From an uncultured Latescibacterota bacterium (lineage in GTDB: Bacteria > Latescibacterota > UBA2968), in assembly GCA_958295785.1 (NCBI GenBank), contig OY282377.1, forward strand, positions 2,944,385 through 3,008,384: a stretch of 64,000 nt of DNA, given 5' to 3'. This document shows, piece after piece, positions 61,739 through 64,000 of this stretch. The notes under the pieces were generated by a model. It was not told the DNA's origin. It made no database searches and saw nothing but the letters and a program-made list of their open reading frames with translations. Made by a program: the position numbers and the translations under genes. Each line of letters starts with the position of its first letter. The first letter of the stretch is position 1.

Positions 61739-63727
61739 TTACGCCGCGCGGAAGTGTACGGCATGGCCTTTTTCCGGAAACCAGATCACATCCAGCATTA
61801 GGGACAGGGCCACGCCCAGCACATAGCCGACCAGCAAGCCGATGAAAAAGGGTCGGGATTTGTGATACACCGATGGGCCGCCCACCTTGAGCATCACCAG
61901 TTTGATCAGCCACGCGATAAACAGCGTGAAACTGCTCGCCCGAATCAACGGCACGCCAGAAAGCGCGAGGCCGACCGGATGCAGGGGCCACCACACAAAG
62001 CGATGGCGCATAAAAATCAGGCCGACCATCGCCAGACCGCCGATGCCGAAAAAGGCCAGATTTTCGGGGTTCTGCACGTAAAACGGGAGCTGGTCCGATT
62101 GCTTGACCGCCGTGGCCGCATTTTTAAAATAATTGCGTGCGCTTCGGGGAATCTCAGCCACATTGAAATTAAACGCGCCCTCGTCGTAGCCCAATTTCAA
62201 AGTGAGAAAAATGCTCGTTGCAAAACTCACGGCAAACGCCATGTAAATCGCGACCATCAATTTGCGGCGGTTATCCGCAATGCCCTCGGACAACTTGCCC
62301 ACCTGCGCCACGGCCGGCAAAACCAACCCCTTGGCATTGCCCGAAATCAAATTGGCAAAGCGAAAGGCCACATGCGTGGTTGAGGAAATCCCGACATTGC
62401 CAAAAAACGGCGCCACATAATTCCACGGAATCCCCGGGATCTGCGTGTAGGGCATGCCCGTATCCGACAAAATTTTCGCCATCCCAATATAGCCAAACAC
62501 ACACGCCAGCAACAGCAACACGCTGATAAGCGGATCCATGTTCATCTGCATCATCCAGATAAACAAATACGCGAGACCCGCCATAAGTCCGATCACCGCT
62601 GCGCGATAGGACAACATTTCATCGCGGTCATCCACGCTGTCGTCTTTGCCGAGGGCCTTCATCAGCACGTCCCGCAGATGCTGCCGCGCCACCCAAAACA
62701 TCGAGATCACCAGCACGACAAACGCGCCGCGCGTCTGCCATTGGTACACGCCGCGATAGGCATGGGGCGCCATCGCCTTGTACCCCAGCTTATTGAGCCA
62801 ACCCCCTTCTAAAATGAACACCAGATCGAACATCCACAAACTGAACAACACATCCAAGCTGGCAAAGTAGGAAAAGAAAATGGAAAACAGCCCCACCGAC
62901 GTTCGCACGCGCGGAAACTGTGGGTCAATGGTATGCCACCTGGCCCCGTGAATGGGAAAGCGCGGAAAATTTGGCAAAAAGTAATTGATGCAATTCCACG
63001 CGATCATGCAAAATGCCAGCGCGAACCCAATCCAGAACAGGCGATTGTACATAAAGCCCGGCAAGGTGCGCTTGCCGCCCCCCGGCTTGGACATCATCGC
63101 GATCAGGGGCGCCATTGCCGGAAATGCCAAGCGTTCGTTTTGCACCCATTGTTTTCTAAAAATCACCCCCACACACGCCAGCACCACAAACGCAGCCGTA
63201 AACGCCATAAACCACCAAAACAGGGGCAACACCCACACGTCCCAAGGGATGGGCGCGCCCTCGGGCCGGCCTTCGAAAAACCACGCCACGCCATGGCCTT
63301 CGTTGCTCGGAAGCAAAAAATCGGGCAGATGCGGATGCAGCAACTCCGCCCAATTGTTGTCTTCTGTCGCGTAAAAATAGGGCGCGGAAATATACCCGAT
63401 CAAAAACCCCGTGCTGCTCCAAGCCGGCAGGGTCGCGCCCACGAGGCCCATCGACAAAACAGTGTGCCATTCCCCCGGAAGAAGCGAAAACCGCGCCAGC
63501 CTGCCCACCACGGCCAGAGCAATGAGCATGGCGATAAACGCGATGAGCATAGCCATTGGAACGTGCGACAGCACCATCCGCGACCCGTGATAGTAAAACC
63601 GAACATAAACGGCGATCACGTCGAGCACCACCACCAAGAGCAGGCCCAAACCGATTGCCCGCGGCGTGATCCCACCTCGAAAGGCGCGCTCGGCATCGCG
63701 CTGGATATCTGATACGTGAGTCGCCAT
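61739..63727 (-). CDS. DUF6785/DUF6784-family integral membrane protein (OPT-like), second copy
   Basis: 662 residues, many membrane segments, paralog of the 40682 gene: shared FRKQWVQNERLAFPAM, RHRFVWWPLHPVGLAL, SRPFFIGLLVGY and a final aromatic FPEKGHAVHF. The N-terminal 25 residues are cytoplasmic and charged. No transporter partner is adjacent here. AAGGAA lies about ten bases before the ATG. Confidence 0.8.
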   Translation of the reverse strand: MATHVSDIQRDAERAFRGGITPRAIGLGLLLVVVLDVIAVYVRFYYHGSRMVLSHVPMAMLIAFIAMLIALAVVGRLARFSLLPGEWHTVLSMGLVGATLPAWSSTGFLIGYISAPYFYATEDNNWAELLHPHLPDFLLPSNEGHGVAWFFEGRPEGAPIPWDVWVLPLFWWFMAFTAAFVVLACVGVIFRKQWVQNERLAFPAMAPLIAMMSKPGGGKRTLPGFMYNRLFWIGFALAFCMIAWNCINYFLPNFPRFPIHGARWHTIDPQFPRVRTSVGLFSIFFSYFASLDVLFSLWMFDLVFILEGGWLNKLGYKAMAPHAYRGVYQWQTRGAFVVLVISMFWVARQHLRDVLMKALGKDDSVDDRDEMLSYRAAVIGLMAGLAYLFIWMMQMNMDPLISVLLLLACVFGYIGMAKILSDTGMPYTQIPGIPWNYVAPFFGNVGISSTTHVAFRFANLISGNAKGLVLPAVAQVGKLSEGIADNRRKLMVAIYMAFAVSFATSIFLTLKLGYDEGAFNFNVAEIPRSARNYFKNAATAVKQSDQLPFYVQNPENLAFFGIGGLAMVGLIFMRHRFVWWPLHPVGLALSGVPLIRASSFTLFIAWLIKLVMLKVGGPSVYHKSRPFFIGLLVGYVLGVALSLMLDVIWFPEKGHAVHFRAA

Positions 63728-63780
63728 TTTCGGTATTCCTTTCTGCGAATCACTTTTATTTTGCTACTCTGGCGATTCGT

Positions 63781-64000
63781 CTATTCGTCAACGCGGGGCA
63801 GCACCACAAAACCCAGCGAATCCACGGACGCCGATCCAAAAAGCCCGATGCCGCCCTCAACGCGAAACAGGGGCCGCTCAAAATTGTCGCCTGCCAGGCC
63901 GCCGGGCTGAATGGCCGTGTCGCCATCGTCTTGAAAAAACTCGGGCACAGAGCGAATCAGATCAAACCAATTTTGGTCAACCGCGTAAATGCGGAGCACA
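63781..64000 (-). CDS. Partial gene, C-terminal part only (5' end beyond window)
   Basis: Frame open to the right edge, stop at 63781. Visible: RIYAVDQNWFDLIRSVPEFFQDDG, GLAGDNFERPLFRVEGGIGLFGSASVDSLGFVVLP. The ending has the look of DUF4249-type secreted lipoproteins of FCB bacteria, but that is a weak resemblance and I assign no function. Confidence 0.5.
   Translation of the reverse strand, partial: VLRIYAVDQNWFDLIRSVPEFFQDDGDTAIQPGGLAGDNFERPLFRVEGGIGLFGSASVDSLGFVVLPRVDE

Noticed and set aside
1-64000. tRNA or rRNA genes
   Set aside because: None could be recognised by eye; a covariance search would be needed to exclude tRNAs.

Overview
The window looks like chromosome of an uncultured, high-GC, Gram-negative bacterium with a large catabolic gene pool. 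The mix of five enolase-superfamily enzymes, four Gfo/Idh/MocA oxidoreductases, two phytanoyl-CoA dioxygenase-like proteins, a Cys-type sulfatase, two very large membrane proteins of the DUF6785/DUF6784 type, a PorX/PorY-like two-component pair and intergenic DNA full of short hairpin repeats is most like Latescibacterota (WS3) or neighbouring Poribacteria/FCB lineages. This is inference from gene content; no rRNA or tRNA gene is visible.

Layout. 1-4.2 kb (minus): a partial outer-membrane-barrel-like gene, tsaE, and a response regulator with a C-terminal PglZ/alkaline-phosphatase domain (PorX-like) coupled to its sensor kinase. 4.5-14.1 kb (minus): a lipoprotein peptide-binding protein, a sugar isomerase/epimerase-like protein, two Gfo/Idh oxidoreductases, two enolase-superfamily dehydratases, a PhyH dioxygenase and a Tsx-like channel. 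14.4-17.5 kb: an AAA-ATPase/nuclease-like protein and a helical-barrel protein. 17.9-21.6 kb (plus): a malate/lactate dehydrogenase, a ManD/RspA-type dehydratase and another enolase-superfamily member. 21.8-23.5 kb: a terminal-inverted-repeat element (copy C) with an IS1595-family IS inserted in its end. 23.7-26.8 kb: oxidoreductase, sulfatase, radical SAM. 27.0-28.1 kb: VapC toxin with an unusual DUF2442-fused partner.

28.1-36.4 kb is the standout: an island-like block bounded by an 89-bp direct repeat (84/89 identical) of the 3' end of a C45 peptidase gene. It carries a compact ubiquitin-like conjugation operon (Ubl, E2-like, JAB-E1 fusion, DUF6527), a coupled sigma factor / helical protein / ImmA-IrrE metallopeptidase triplet, an IS5 element, an IS5 remnant, an IS110 element and a LAGLIDADG-like remnant.

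36.4-45.6 kb returns to catabolism and transport (C45 hydrolase, CBM9-like protein, PhyH, GPH transporter plus DUF6785 membrane protein, OSBS/NSAR-like enzyme, Gfo/Idh). 45.8-58.3 kb holds housekeeping and envelope genes: lepA, lepB, a fossil toxin-antitoxin pair, hemW-thrB-SLBB export protein (coupled), a Wzz-like protein, lpxH, glpK, purC. 58.5-64 kb has a HicB-like antitoxin, a second IS1595 copy, a methyltransferase-HNH fusion, a second DUF6785 protein and a partial gene. Four copies of a roughly 450-bp inverted-repeat element and two families of short GC-rich hairpin repeats fill many intergenic gaps.
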